Below the pieces are notes generated by a model. That model was not told the DNA's origin. It saw only the letters and a list, made by a program, of their open reading frames with translations, and made no database searches. The position numbers were made by a program, and so were the translations under genes. Shown here in pieces: positions 21,053 through 27,984 of a DNA stretch of 64,000 nucleotides. Origin of the DNA: Microbacterium oryzae (GTDB taxonomy: Bacteria > Actinomycetota > Actinomycetes > Actinomycetales > Microbacteriaceae); contig NZ_JAUEPM010000002.1 in the NCBI RefSeq assembly GCF_030406385.1, positions 366,570 to 430,569 on the forward strand, given 5' to 3'. Position 1 is the stretch's first letter; each line of letters begins with the position of its first letter.

Positions 21053-21574
21053 GGGCTCGCTCGGCGGGTCGATCTCCTGCGCGTGTGCGGTGACGGCGTC
21101 CGTCATCTGCTGCAGGAACGCCGAGATGACGGCCGCCTGACTGCTGCTGAGCGTCCGAGCGACGCTCATCATGCCCTCATGCACACCGCCGAGGGTCGCG
21201 CGCACGTCGATCTCGGCGAGTCGCGTGGGCAGGATCCGCTGGCGCCGGCGATCGGTGGGGTGGGGGAGACGCTCGATGTGGCCGGAGCGCTCGAGCTTGT
21301 CGAGCAGGCCGGTGATGGAAGCGGGGGTGAGACCCAGCTCCCGCGCGACGTCGCGGGGCTGCAGCTCCTGACCGGAGCGGGCGCGCCTCGTGGCGAGGCC
21401 GATGACGAGCATCTCATTGTCGGTCATCCGCATCGACGTTCGCGTGCGTCGGCGCAGGTCCATCTCGGCAGCGCGGTATGTGCGCAGTGCCTGCAGCACG
21501 TCCGTTGCGGCTTGCTCGTCGACGCCGGTGCCGTACCAGTACGACGACACCTCGCCAGGACCTGAACGATTCAT
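21041..21574 (-). CDS. MarR-family regulator, copy 3
   Basis: 177 residues with N-terminal SSYWYGTGVDEQ tag, helix LQALRTYRAAEMDLRRRTR, and a winged helix with LARELGLTPASITGLLDKLERSGHIERLPHPTDRRR. It is paralogous to copy 1. Divergently transcribed from the 114-residue gene at 21687; their shared 112-bp spacer carries a long inverted repeat beside a -10-like TAAAGT. The simplest model is autorepression plus control of the 21687 gene. Its 3' end overlaps that of copy 2. Confidence 0.9.
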   Translation of the reverse strand: MNRSGPGEVSSYWYGTGVDEQAATDVLQALRTYRAAEMDLRRRTRTSMRMTDNEMLVIGLATRRARSGQELQPRDVARELGLTPASITGLLDKLERSGHIERLPHPTDRRRQRILPTRLAEIDVRATLGGVHEGMMSVARTLSSSQAAVISAFLQQMTDAVTAHAQEIDPPSEPSAA

Positions 21575-21606
21575 GTCGTCATGGTAGCGAAATTCCGGAG
21601 TCCTGA

Positions 21607-21644
21607 TTACTCGCTTGCTAAATGGTTAGTTTGCCGAGTAAAGT
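21607..21644. promoter_or_regulatory. Inverted-repeat operator candidate between MarR copy 3 and the 21687 gene
   Basis: TTACTCG (21607-21613) and CGAGTAA (21635-21641) form a perfect 7-bp outer dyad; GCTAA and TTAGT form an inner one. The right arm merges with TAAAGT (21639-21644), a plausible -10 box for the 21687 gene, so occupancy would block transcription. Confidence 0.6.
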
Positions 21645-21686
21645 TGGAGATGTCGGCACGGGCTGACCAGATCCGAGGGAGAGCGC

Positions 21687-22031
21687 ATGGGCAAGATGTT
21701 CTACGGCATGAGCGACCAGCCGATCGAGATCGAGGATCGTCTCCTTGCCCATGTGCAGTCGGTTGTGCTCACCAAGCTGCGCCGCGGCGAGTCCTTCTCC
21801 CTCTCGTGGCAGCACTCGCAGGGTGGGCGCGAGACCATCTGGGTGCACTCGGCCATCCCGTTCCGGATCATCCTCGACGAGGTGGAGCAGGTTCCGCTGA
21901 ACCGCGAGATCCTCGTGCGTCTTGTCGAGGCGGCCAACTCCAATCACGGTCTCGACCTCTCGCCGTCCGCCCTCGCTGAGATCGAGGGCAAGGCCGCGCC
22001 TCGCGCGGCGTTCCTCGCGAGGGCGGCCTGA
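21687..22031 (+). CDS. Small conserved protein, DUF7882-like
   Basis: 114 residues, soluble. It has MGKMFYGMSDQPIEIEDRLLAH, then KLRRGESFSLSWQHS and RETIWVHSAIPFRI, a layout I associate with a Microbacteriaceae small-protein family (believed DUF7882, sometimes mislabelled ATP-dependent DNA ligase). No ligase motif is present. The gene follows the MarR operator candidate and is followed 1 bp later by a 54-residue frame and then a DUF2945 gene, so it leads a likely three-gene operon. GAGGGAGAG lies 5-6 nt before ATG. The molecular role is unknown; the WVH segment could bind nucleic acid or protein. Confidence 0.8.
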   Translation: MGKMFYGMSDQPIEIEDRLLAHVQSVVLTKLRRGESFSLSWQHSQGGRETIWVHSAIPFRIILDEVEQVPLNREILVRLVEAANSNHGLDLSPSALAEIEGKAAPRAAFLARAA

Positions 22032-22032
22032 C

Positions 22033-22197
22033 ATGCGCGCCGCAGTGTCGGCGGCGGCGAAGCCGGCGACCGCCGCGGTGGGCGTGGGAGAGGCGGGCGT
22101 CAGCCTGGTGCCCCGCGTGACTCTGCAGTCGCTTGTCGCCGCGGGGATGTCCCGCGTGACGGGAACCCGCTGGGCGGAGTTCTCCCACCGGAGCTGA
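22033..22197 (+). CDS. Possible small protein (54 aa)
   Basis: 54 residues starting MRAAVSAAAKPATAAVGVGE and ending RWAEFSHRS. It starts 1 bp after the preceding stop and stops 2 bp before the GTG of the next gene, so spacing favours a real coupled gene. It has no recognisable domain, and the Ala/Val-rich composition is also what a chance frame would give here. Confidence 0.4.
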   Translation: MRAAVSAAAKPATAAVGVGEAGVSLVPRVTLQSLVAAGMSRVTGTRWAEFSHRS

Positions 22198-22199
22198 GC

Positions 22200-22418
22200 G
22201 TGGCTCAGGAGCTGTCGCCCGGCGACCGGGTGAGCTGGAACACCTCGCAGGGGCGCACGCGCGGCGAGGTGGTGCGCCGGCAGGAGTCGGACTTCACCTT
22301 CGCGGACCAGACCTTCCGCGCATCGAAGGACGACCCGGTGTTCGTCGTGAAGTCGGAGTCGACCGGCGCGGAGGCCGCGCATCATCGGAAGGCGCTGCGC
22401 AAGCTGCCGAAGCGCTGA
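22200..22418 (+). CDS. DUF2945 (hypervirulence-associated, TUDOR-like) protein
   Basis: 72 residues from GTG with GGAG 6 nt upstream. It matches the compact DUF2945 family: SPGDRVSWNTSQGRTRGEVVRR, then ADQTFRASKDDPVFVVKSES and AAHHRKALRKL at the end. This beta-barrel (TUDOR-like) fold is small, cytoplasmic and of uncertain function. It is the third frame of the 21687 operon. Confidence 0.85.
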   Translation: MAQELSPGDRVSWNTSQGRTRGEVVRRQESDFTFADQTFRASKDDPVFVVKSESTGAEAAHHRKALRKLPKR

Positions 22419-22494
22419 CGTGCGACCGGCGCGTGTCGATGCAACGCGGCCACTGGTTCGCCGGACTCGCCCTGCGCGGCCTCACCGCTGCCCG

Positions 22495-22500
22495 TACCCT
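22495..22500 (+). promoter_or_regulatory. Leaderless-type -10 box TACCCT
   Basis: TACCCT is followed by 6 nt and the ATG of the alpha/beta hydrolase, with no Shine-Dalgarno sequence. Confidence 0.6.
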
Positions 22501-22506
22501 GGCCTC

Positions 22507-23253
22507 ATGCATGCTTCCCTCTCCGGGCCCGAGACAGGCAGTCCCGTCGTCCTTCTGCATGGCGGGGGAGTGGCGGGATGGATGTGGGACGAGGTGCGCC
22601 CGCGTCTCGAGGGCGCACATCGCGTCTGCGTCGTCGACCTTCCCGGGCACGGGCAGAGCGCGGATGAGCCGTGGGTCTCCCACGAGGAGACCGTGCGCAA
22701 GCTGGCGGCGCAGCTGGCGGCGCGCTTTCCCGGGCGCCGCGTCGACCTCATCGGGTTCTCCCTCGGAGCGCAGCTCGCGATCCAATTCGCGGCATCGTTC
22801 CCGCACGTGGTCTCCAGCGTCGTGGTCGTCAGCGCGCAGGCGAAGGAGATGCCCCGCAGCGACCTCATGCTGCGGCTGGTGAAGGCGACGGCCGGCCTCG
22901 CGCAGAAGCCGTGGTTCGCCCGGCTGCAGGCGCGGGCGCTCTTCATTCCTCGCCATCTGCGCGACGCCTACGTGAAGACGAGCGCCGGCATCACCGAGGA
23001 GGTGCTGCTGGCAACGGTCGGTGGCAACCTCGCCTTCGAGCTGCCGAGCGGATGGTCGCAGTACCCCCGCCCCGCGCTGGTTCTCGTGGGCAGTCGTGAG
23101 CGTCGTCTCCTGCGCGACTCGGCGGAGGTCATCCATCGCGCGCTGCCGGGCAGCGAGCTCGAGGTGGTGGAAGGCGTCGGTCACGGCCTCCCGCTGCAGC
23201 GACCGGAGTGGTTCGCCGAGCGCGTGGAGGCCTGGCTCTCCCGCAGGCGCTGA
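22507..23253 (+). CDS. Alpha/beta hydrolase
   Basis: 248 residues from the ATG at 22507, which lies 6 nt after a TACCCT box; a leaderless start is preferred to the longer frame. The fold markers are the oxyanion block VVLLHGGGVAGWMWDEV, the strand/turn VVDLPGHGQS, the nucleophile elbow G-F-S85-L-G and the terminal His226 in GVGHGLPLQ. The acid residue is uncertain, because the usual Asp loop reads VGSRERRLL. It probably acts on a small ester or related substrate in the cytoplasm. It stands alone between the DUF2945 operon and the Fic gene. Confidence 0.88.
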   Translation: MHASLSGPETGSPVVLLHGGGVAGWMWDEVRPRLEGAHRVCVVDLPGHGQSADEPWVSHEETVRKLAAQLAARFPGRRVDLIGFSLGAQLAIQFAASFPHVVSSVVVVSAQAKEMPRSDLMLRLVKATAGLAQKPWFARLQARALFIPRHLRDAYVKTSAGITEEVLLATVGGNLAFELPSGWSQYPRPALVLVGSRERRLLRDSAEVIHRALPGSELEVVEGVGHGLPLQRPEWFAERVEAWLSRRR

Positions 23254-23362
23254 CGCGGCGGCCGACAGCCAGCCGAGAGGGGAACGCCGATCGGCCCCGT
23301 GCGGACGAGGGCGCGGGGCACTCCCTCGTTCCTTAAACCTGATTCAGAGGCTCATTAGTCGT

Positions 23363-23379
23363 GTTTACAGTGCGTAAAC
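23363..23379. promoter_or_regulatory. Perfect dyad GTTTAC-N5-GTAAAC, operator candidate of the Fic gene
   Basis: A 17-bp perfect inverted repeat overlaps the expected -35 position (about 23373-23378) of the GATAAT promoter for the Fic gene. A repressor binding here would block RNA polymerase. The cognate regulator is not identifiable in the window. Confidence 0.6.
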
Positions 23380-23395
23380 CTTAGTTGCGGGGTGC

Positions 23396-23401
23396 GATAA
23401 T
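23396..23401 (+). promoter_or_regulatory. Leaderless-type -10 box GATAAT
   Basis: GATAAT is followed by 6 nt and the ATG of the Fic gene; no Shine-Dalgarno sequence is present. Confidence 0.6.
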
Positions 23402-23407
23402 CGGGGT

Positions 23408-24622
23408 ATGGGAACCCGATCTGCCACCGCCCTCGTCGGCTGGCCCTCACATGGCGTCGAGACGCTGCCCTGGCGTCAGCAGGTGCGCGGCGGGACGCGG
23501 GACGACCGGATGATGGCCTCCGTCAACGCGACGATCCCGCCGATGATCGAGGATCTCGACTTCATCCCGCCCATGGCGACGATGATCACGACGGAGCAGG
23601 CCCTGCTGGCCGTCGCGCAGGCGGACACCGACGCCGAAGGGCATTCCGCGGCGCTGAGCCGGTTCATGATGCGCACCGAGTCCATGGCCTCTTCGAAGAT
23701 CGAGCGCATCACGGCCACCGCGAACGACTATGCCCTGGCGTTGGCGGGGAACAGGTCGAACTCCTCGGCGACGAGCATGGTAGCGGCGAGCACGGCGTTG
23801 CACACCCTGGTGGTGAGCGTCGGAGAGCGTGGCGCCTTCACCCTCGATGACCTCCTCGCCGCACACGAGGCACTGATGAAGGACGACCCGCACGAGGCCG
23901 ACTACGCCGGGCGGCTGCGTGACATTCAGAACTGGATCGGCGGCAGCGACTACTCTCCTCGAGACGCCCTGCACATCCCTCCGGCCCCCGAGCGCGTGCC
24001 CGCGCTGATGGCGGACCTCCTCGCCTACCTCAACCGAGACGACGTCCCGGTGATGACCCAGGCCGCGATCGGACACGCCCAGTTCGAGTCCATTCACGCT
24101 TTCACCGACGGCAACGGCCGCATCGGCCGCGCGCTGGTCTCGGCCGTACTCCGGCGCCGCGGCGTCACCCGGAACGCGGTCGTCCCGCTCGCGAGCGGGC
24201 TGTTGGCGAAGCGGGACGACTACTTCGCCGCCCTCGGCCACTACCGCAGGGGCGCACCGGCGCCGCTCATCGATCTGTTCGCTCGCTCGGCACTGGCAGC
24301 TGCGGTGTGCTCCCGTGACTCCATCGCCCGCCTCAAGGCCCTGCCAGCGGAGTGGGCTGCGGAGCTGGCCCCTCGCCGCGGGTCCGCCGTCGCCGCGCTC
24401 CTCCCCGCCTTCTACGATCATCCCGTCATGGGCGCGGACGAGCTCGAGCAGCGGTCGGGGTCGTCCGCTCAGCAGACCTATCGCGCTGTCGACAAGCTCG
24501 TCGATGCGGGCTTCATCATGGAGATCACCGGCCGGAAGCGGGACAGGGTCTGGGTGGCGGCGGAGCTGCTGGCGGAGCTCGACGATTTGGACCGCCGCAT
24601 CCAGGCCGAGATGAACGCTTGA
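23408..24622 (+). CDS. Fic-family protein (AMPylase-like)
   Basis: 404 residues. Fic domain with the active-site loop HAFTDGNGRIGRAL, matching HxFx(D/E)GNGRxxR; the His acts as base and the loop binds the nucleotide phosphates. An N-terminal helix carries SSKIERI, resembling the inhibitory motif (S/T)xxxE(G/N), with Arg after the Glu (residues ~93-98). The Glu could hold the enzyme inactive. A winged-helix segment at the C-terminus (MGADELEQRSGSSAQQTYRAVDKLVDAGFI) suggests DNA binding, as in many Fic proteins with self-regulation. The gene appears to be leaderless, with a perfect dyad over the -35 region. There is no partner gene, so a classical fic-antitoxin pair is absent. The target of AMPylation is unknown. 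Confidence 0.92.
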   Translation: MGTRSATALVGWPSHGVETLPWRQQVRGGTRDDRMMASVNATIPPMIEDLDFIPPMATMITTEQALLAVAQADTDAEGHSAALSRFMMRTESMASSKIERITATANDYALALAGNRSNSSATSMVAASTALHTLVVSVGERGAFTLDDLLAAHEALMKDDPHEADYAGRLRDIQNWIGGSDYSPRDALHIPPAPERVPALMADLLAYLNRDDVPVMTQAAIGHAQFESIHAFTDGNGRIGRALVSAVLRRRGVTRNAVVPLASGLLAKRDDYFAALGHYRRGAPAPLIDLFARSALAAAVCSRDSIARLKALPAEWAAELAPRRGSAVAALLPAFYDHPVMGADELEQRSGSSAQQTYRAVDKLVDAGFIMEITGRKRDRVWVAAELLAELDDLDRRIQAEMNA

Positions 24623-24664
24623 GGCTCTACTCCTTCGAGTGCTGGGGCGGTGACGGCGTGGCCG

Positions 24665-24702
24665 GGCGGGGACTCCCGCGGTTTCGTGGGAGTCCTCCCG
24701 CC
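24665..24702. terminator. Bidirectional terminator between fic and the sigma factor
   Basis: A long hairpin: GGCGGG pairs with CCCGCC and GACTCCC with GGGAGTC around a GGTTT loop, with a 2-nt bulge. It lies between convergent genes and touches the sigma gene's stop codon. Confidence 0.65.
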
Positions 24703-25580
24703 TACCCCCAGGCTCCGAGCTTCGCCGGGTTCATCACGATCCAGACGTCGCCGGCGACCGCGCCCCGCACGCCGAGATTGAGGATGCCGAGCACGCCGTC
24801 GCCGTCCCGCACGAGGAAGGCCGCGCCATCCGCCGTCTCGACGTCTTCGACCCGCGCGCTCGGATTCTTCGCGAGCACCCCGAGGATGAACCGCGCCACG
24901 TTCTCGGCACCGACCACGGGGCGCCGCGCCGCGCTGACGACCCCGCCGCCGTCCGAGCGGAGGACGACGTCCTGCCCCAGCACCTCGAGCAGCCCAGCGA
25001 GGTCGCCCTCCGCGCAGGCACGCCCGAAGGCGGCGACCACTGCATCGTGCTCCGAGCGAGGGACGACGTGGGTCGGTTCGCTCGCGAGGCGTCGGCGAGC
25101 GGATGTCGCGAGCTGGCGTGCGGCGGCAGGGGAGCGATCGAGCAGGGCCGCGATCTCGTCGAAGGGCACCGCGAAGGCGTCGTGCAGCACGAACGCGACG
25201 CGCTCGGCCGGCGTCATCCGCTCGAGCACGACGAGCAGGGCGGTGCTCACCGCGTCCGCGCGCTCGGCGCGCGCGGCGGGATCGGCCGCGGCCGTCAGCT
25301 CGTGATCGGCGGGCAGCGGCTCGGGGAGCCACTCGCCGACGTACTCCTCCCGCCGCGCGCGGGCGGAGCCGAGCGCATCGAGCCCGATCCGCCCGACGAC
25401 CCGTGTGAGCCAGGCCTGCGGATTCCGGATGGCCCCCCGCTCGTCGGGGGAGAGGCGGTACCAGCGGGCGAACGTCTCCTGCACCGCATCCTCAGCGTCA
25501 GCGAGCGTTCCGAGCAGGCGGAACGCGATCGAGATGAGGCGGGGGCGCTCGACGGCGACATCGGCCGCGGTATCCGTCAT
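24702..25580 (-). CDS. ECF41-type RNA polymerase sigma factor (SigJ-like)
   Basis: 292 residues: sigma-70 regions 2 and 4 (about 1-168), then a SnoaL-like NTF2-fold extension. The ECF41 signatures are visible: WLPEP (84-88) in the linker, DGGG (210-213) and NPAKL (284-288, family consensus NPDKL) near the C-terminus. In this family the extension, not a separate anti-sigma factor, controls activity, and it binds the core enzyme through the linker. It is divergent from the NAD(P)-binding oxidoreductase, whose upstream region carries a matching ECF41 promoter, so the regulator-target pair is almost certainly local. Confidence 0.92.
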   Translation of the reverse strand: MTDTAADVAVERPRLISIAFRLLGTLADAEDAVQETFARWYRLSPDERGAIRNPQAWLTRVVGRIGLDALGSARARREEYVGEWLPEPLPADHELTAAADPAARAERADAVSTALLVVLERMTPAERVAFVLHDAFAVPFDEIAALLDRSPAAARQLATSARRRLASEPTHVVPRSEHDAVVAAFGRACAEGDLAGLLEVLGQDVVLRSDGGGVVSAARRPVVGAENVARFILGVLAKNPSARVEDVETADGAAFLVRDGDGVLGILNLGVRGAVAGDVWIVMNPAKLGAWG

Positions 25581-25617
25581 GCGCTCAGCCTCTCACCGGA
25601 TGAACGGCGCGGGCGAC

Positions 25618-25643
25618 CTCACATCGGCCGCCGCTGCGTCGTC
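25618..25643 (+). promoter_or_regulatory. ECF41-type promoter of the oxidoreductase gene
   Basis: CTCACA (25618-25623), 16 nt, CGTC (25640-25643). The published ECF41 consensus is TGTCACA-N16-CGTC, so the spacing and the -10 element are exact and the -35 differs at its 5' end. It lies 48 bp before the oxidoreductase start codon. Confidence 0.65.
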
Positions 25644-25691
25644 TGAACGGCAGGGGCCATCCGAGCCCGATCAGAGAAGGAAGGACCAGCC

Positions 25692-26447
25692 ATGAGGATC
25701 GTCGTCGCGGGAGCCACGGGCGCAGTGGGTCGACACGTCGTCGTCGCGGGGCGCGAGCGCGGACATGAAGTCGTCGGGATGTCGCGTTCGAGCGGGCAGG
25801 ACGTCATCGCCGGCACCGGGTTGCGGGAGGCGCTCGCCGGAGCCGACGTCGTCATCGACGTCACGAGCGTGATGACGACATCCGGCAAGGCCGCGGTGTC
25901 GTTCTTCCGCACCGCGACGCGCAACCTGCTCACCGCCGAGCAGCAGGCGGGCGTCGGTCACCACGTCGCGCTGTCGATCGTCGGCATCGACGGCATCGAC
26001 GCCGCGTACTACGCCGGCAAGCACGCGCAGGAGCGTGAGGTCGCCGCGGGGGATGTGCCGTGGTCACTGCTGCGGGCGGCGCAGTTCCACGAGTTCGCCG
26101 AGCAGATGCTCCGCCAGCTGTCGTTCGGGCCCCTCACGCTCGCGCCGAAGATGCTCATGCGCCCGGTGGCGGCACGAGAGGTGGCCGCGGCGCTCGTCGA
26201 GGTGGCTGAAGCGGGGCCGAGTGGCCGCGTTCCGGACCTCGTCGGCCCGACCGAAGAGCGGCTCGTCGACCTGGTGCGCCGCCTGCGGCGAGCGGATGGC
26301 CGCCGCGGCCCGACCGTGGAGATGCGACTTCCCGGTGCGTACGGTCGCGGGCTCGCGTCCGGGGCGCTACGCGGCGGCCCCGACGCGCGGCGCGGCACGA
26401 TCGACTTCGACGGGTGGCTGCGATCGGCGGACCACCGCCGCCGCTGA
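25692..26447 (+). CDS. NAD(P)-binding oxidoreductase/epimerase, ECF41 target (COE type)
   Basis: 251 residues. Rossmann start MRIVVAGATGAVGRHVV (GxxGxxG) with an NmrA/atypical SDR pattern, including DVVIDVTS, LSIVGIDGID and YYAGKHAQEREV. There is no classical YxxxK catalytic pair. ECF41 sigma factors characteristically flank one COE gene (carboxymuconolactone decarboxylase, oxidoreductase or epimerase), and this fits the oxidoreductase/epimerase class. AGAAGGAAGG precedes the ATG. Substrate unknown; likely a stress or redox function. Convergent with the GNAT gene. Confidence 0.88.
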   Translation: MRIVVAGATGAVGRHVVVAGRERGHEVVGMSRSSGQDVIAGTGLREALAGADVVIDVTSVMTTSGKAAVSFFRTATRNLLTAEQQAGVGHHVALSIVGIDGIDAAYYAGKHAQEREVAAGDVPWSLLRAAQFHEFAEQMLRQLSFGPLTLAPKMLMRPVAAREVAAALVEVAEAGPSGRVPDLVGPTEERLVDLVRRLRRADGRRGPTVEMRLPGAYGRGLASGALRGGPDARRGTIDFDGWLRSADHRRR

Positions 26448-26463
26448 CGCCCGGTTCTCCGGG

Positions 26464-27510
26464 TTAGAGGTCGCGGTGCATCGCGAAGCGCTCGAGCGCG
26501 ACGCCGGCCCGCTCGACGGTCTCGGCGTGGTCGACGACGAAGCCGGCACGTTCGAGAACCGGCCGCGCGACCCGGCTGGCGTTCGTGCAAACCCGTGGCA
26601 TCCCCTCGGACTCGGCCAGCGCCACGACATGGTGAAGGAGCCGCCGGCCGACTCCGCGTCGGGTAGCCGACGGGTGCACGAACAGCCGGTCGATGTAGCC
26701 GTCGGCGCCGAGGTCAGTGAAGCCGACGACCACGCCGGAGATCTCGGCGACGAACGTGCGCGTCGCCGCGCGCTCCTCGTGCCAGCGGGGTGCCCGCGGG
26801 TTGTCGCCGAGCCATGCGAGCCGCTGCTCGTCGGTGTAGGCGTCGCGAGCGCCGCGCAGGATGGCCGTGACGAAGATCTCGAGGGTCGCGGCGGCGTCCG
26901 TCGGGCGATAGGGGCGGACCGTGATCGCGGTGGCGGGTGCTTCCGCCCACGCCTCACGGGTCAGCGTGAAGGCGAGCGTCGGGTTGTCGCCGTGCGGGTT
27001 GTCGCGGAAGGGCTCGCGCCGGAAGCCGAGGCGCTCGGCGAATCGCGTGGACGCCGCGTTGCCGGGCGAGATGAAGGCGTCGACCGCGTCGAGATCGAGT
27101 TTCTCGAACGCGTAGCGCAGCAGGGGGATCACGGCCTCCCTCGCCAGTCCCCGCCCCTGGCGATCGCGCCGGATGACGTAGCCGAGTTCGGCGCGGCCGT
27201 CGCCCGCGCGCTTGAGGTCGAGCTCGCCGATGACCTCACCGCTCGCGCGTTCCTCGACGGCGAGGACGATCCATTCGCCGTCCGCGGTCGCCTGGTGCTG
27301 GTCGAGCTTCTTCTCCAGCGCCGCGAGCGTCTGATCGCGGTCCCGAACCGGCCAGGGCAGGTATCGCACGGTATCCGGGTCACTGTGGAACCGCACGAGG
27401 TCGTCGAGGTCGCGCAGCTCGTGACGCCGGAGGATGAGCCGGTCGGTCGTGACGGGGAGGGCGGGGGACCAAGTGCTCGGCGCGTGAGCTGCAGGGGTGC
27501 CGCGTTCCAC
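26464..27510 (-). CDS. Tandem GNAT acetyltransferase fusion
   Basis: 348 residues with two GNAT domains in one chain. The first (about 1-180) is RimJ/RimL-like: TDRLILRRHELRDLDDLVRF, then GEVIGELDL and the acetyl-CoA loop RDRQGRGLAREAV. The second (about 185-345) has VRPYRPTDAAATLEI, VAEISGVVVGFTDLG and the acetyl-CoA loop ATRRGVGRRLLHHVV. Both acetyl-CoA sites look intact. Acceptors cannot be inferred: ribosomal-protein N-termini and small amines are both possible. It is convergent with the COE gene, and its upstream region is a gene-poor 475-bp stretch. Confidence 0.85.
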   Translation of the reverse strand: MERGTPAAHAPSTWSPALPVTTDRLILRRHELRDLDDLVRFHSDPDTVRYLPWPVRDRDQTLAALEKKLDQHQATADGEWIVLAVEERASGEVIGELDLKRAGDGRAELGYVIRRDRQGRGLAREAVIPLLRYAFEKLDLDAVDAFISPGNAASTRFAERLGFRREPFRDNPHGDNPTLAFTLTREAWAEAPATAITVRPYRPTDAAATLEIFVTAILRGARDAYTDEQRLAWLGDNPRAPRWHEERAATRTFVAEISGVVVGFTDLGADGYIDRLFVHPSATRRGVGRRLLHHVVALAESEGMPRVCTNASRVARPVLERAGFVVDHAETVERAGVALERFAMHRDL

Positions 27511-27984
27511 AAGATCTCCTCATCTGGCGGCAAGTGCCGCCCAAACGCAAGCTTGGTCTCGCACGGACAGTGTGACAACTCTCGGTAGGGAAGCTGATGC
27601 AGTCCGTCGCCGATGCCGACGACACCACCGGGCTTCGCACCGGGGGCCGTGCCACGCTGAGGACGCCGCTGACATCCGAGGGCAGCACGACGTGACCCAC
27701 CTCGCGGTGCGGCAGGATGTCTTGCGCGACAGGGCGCCCGACAGTGCGTATCGCGTCATGCGAGCGGATGCGCGGCGCGGCGCGACCTGGAAGTGCGGCT
27801 TCCCAGGGCTTAGGGACGCGGACTAGCGTCGGGACCGCTGCGCGGGGGAGCGGGAGCCCGGCGCCGGCTCAGCGAGCCGACCACGAGTTCGCTCGCGAGG
27901 ACGCGAACATCACGCAGTACTGATGGTTGGGGTGGGAGACGACCTGGTGTGCTGCATGCCCAGGAGCGGCTGGGTGGGCGATCT
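27511..27984. other. Gene-poor region (474 bp)
   Basis: Open frames of up to about 110 codons occur on both strands, but none has a ribosome-binding site, a plausible protein or a consistent codon pattern. The region should hold the promoter of the minus-strand GNAT gene (near 27511-27600) and ends at the stop of the OpgC-like gene. It marks the edge between the accessory block and the polysaccharide locus and may be decayed coding sequence. Confidence 0.4.

Noticed and set aside
27497..27826. A 109-codon frame in the gene-poor region
   Set aside because: No ribosome-binding site, composition like a chance frame, and overlaps the GNAT promoter region; the reverse-strand frames there are no better.
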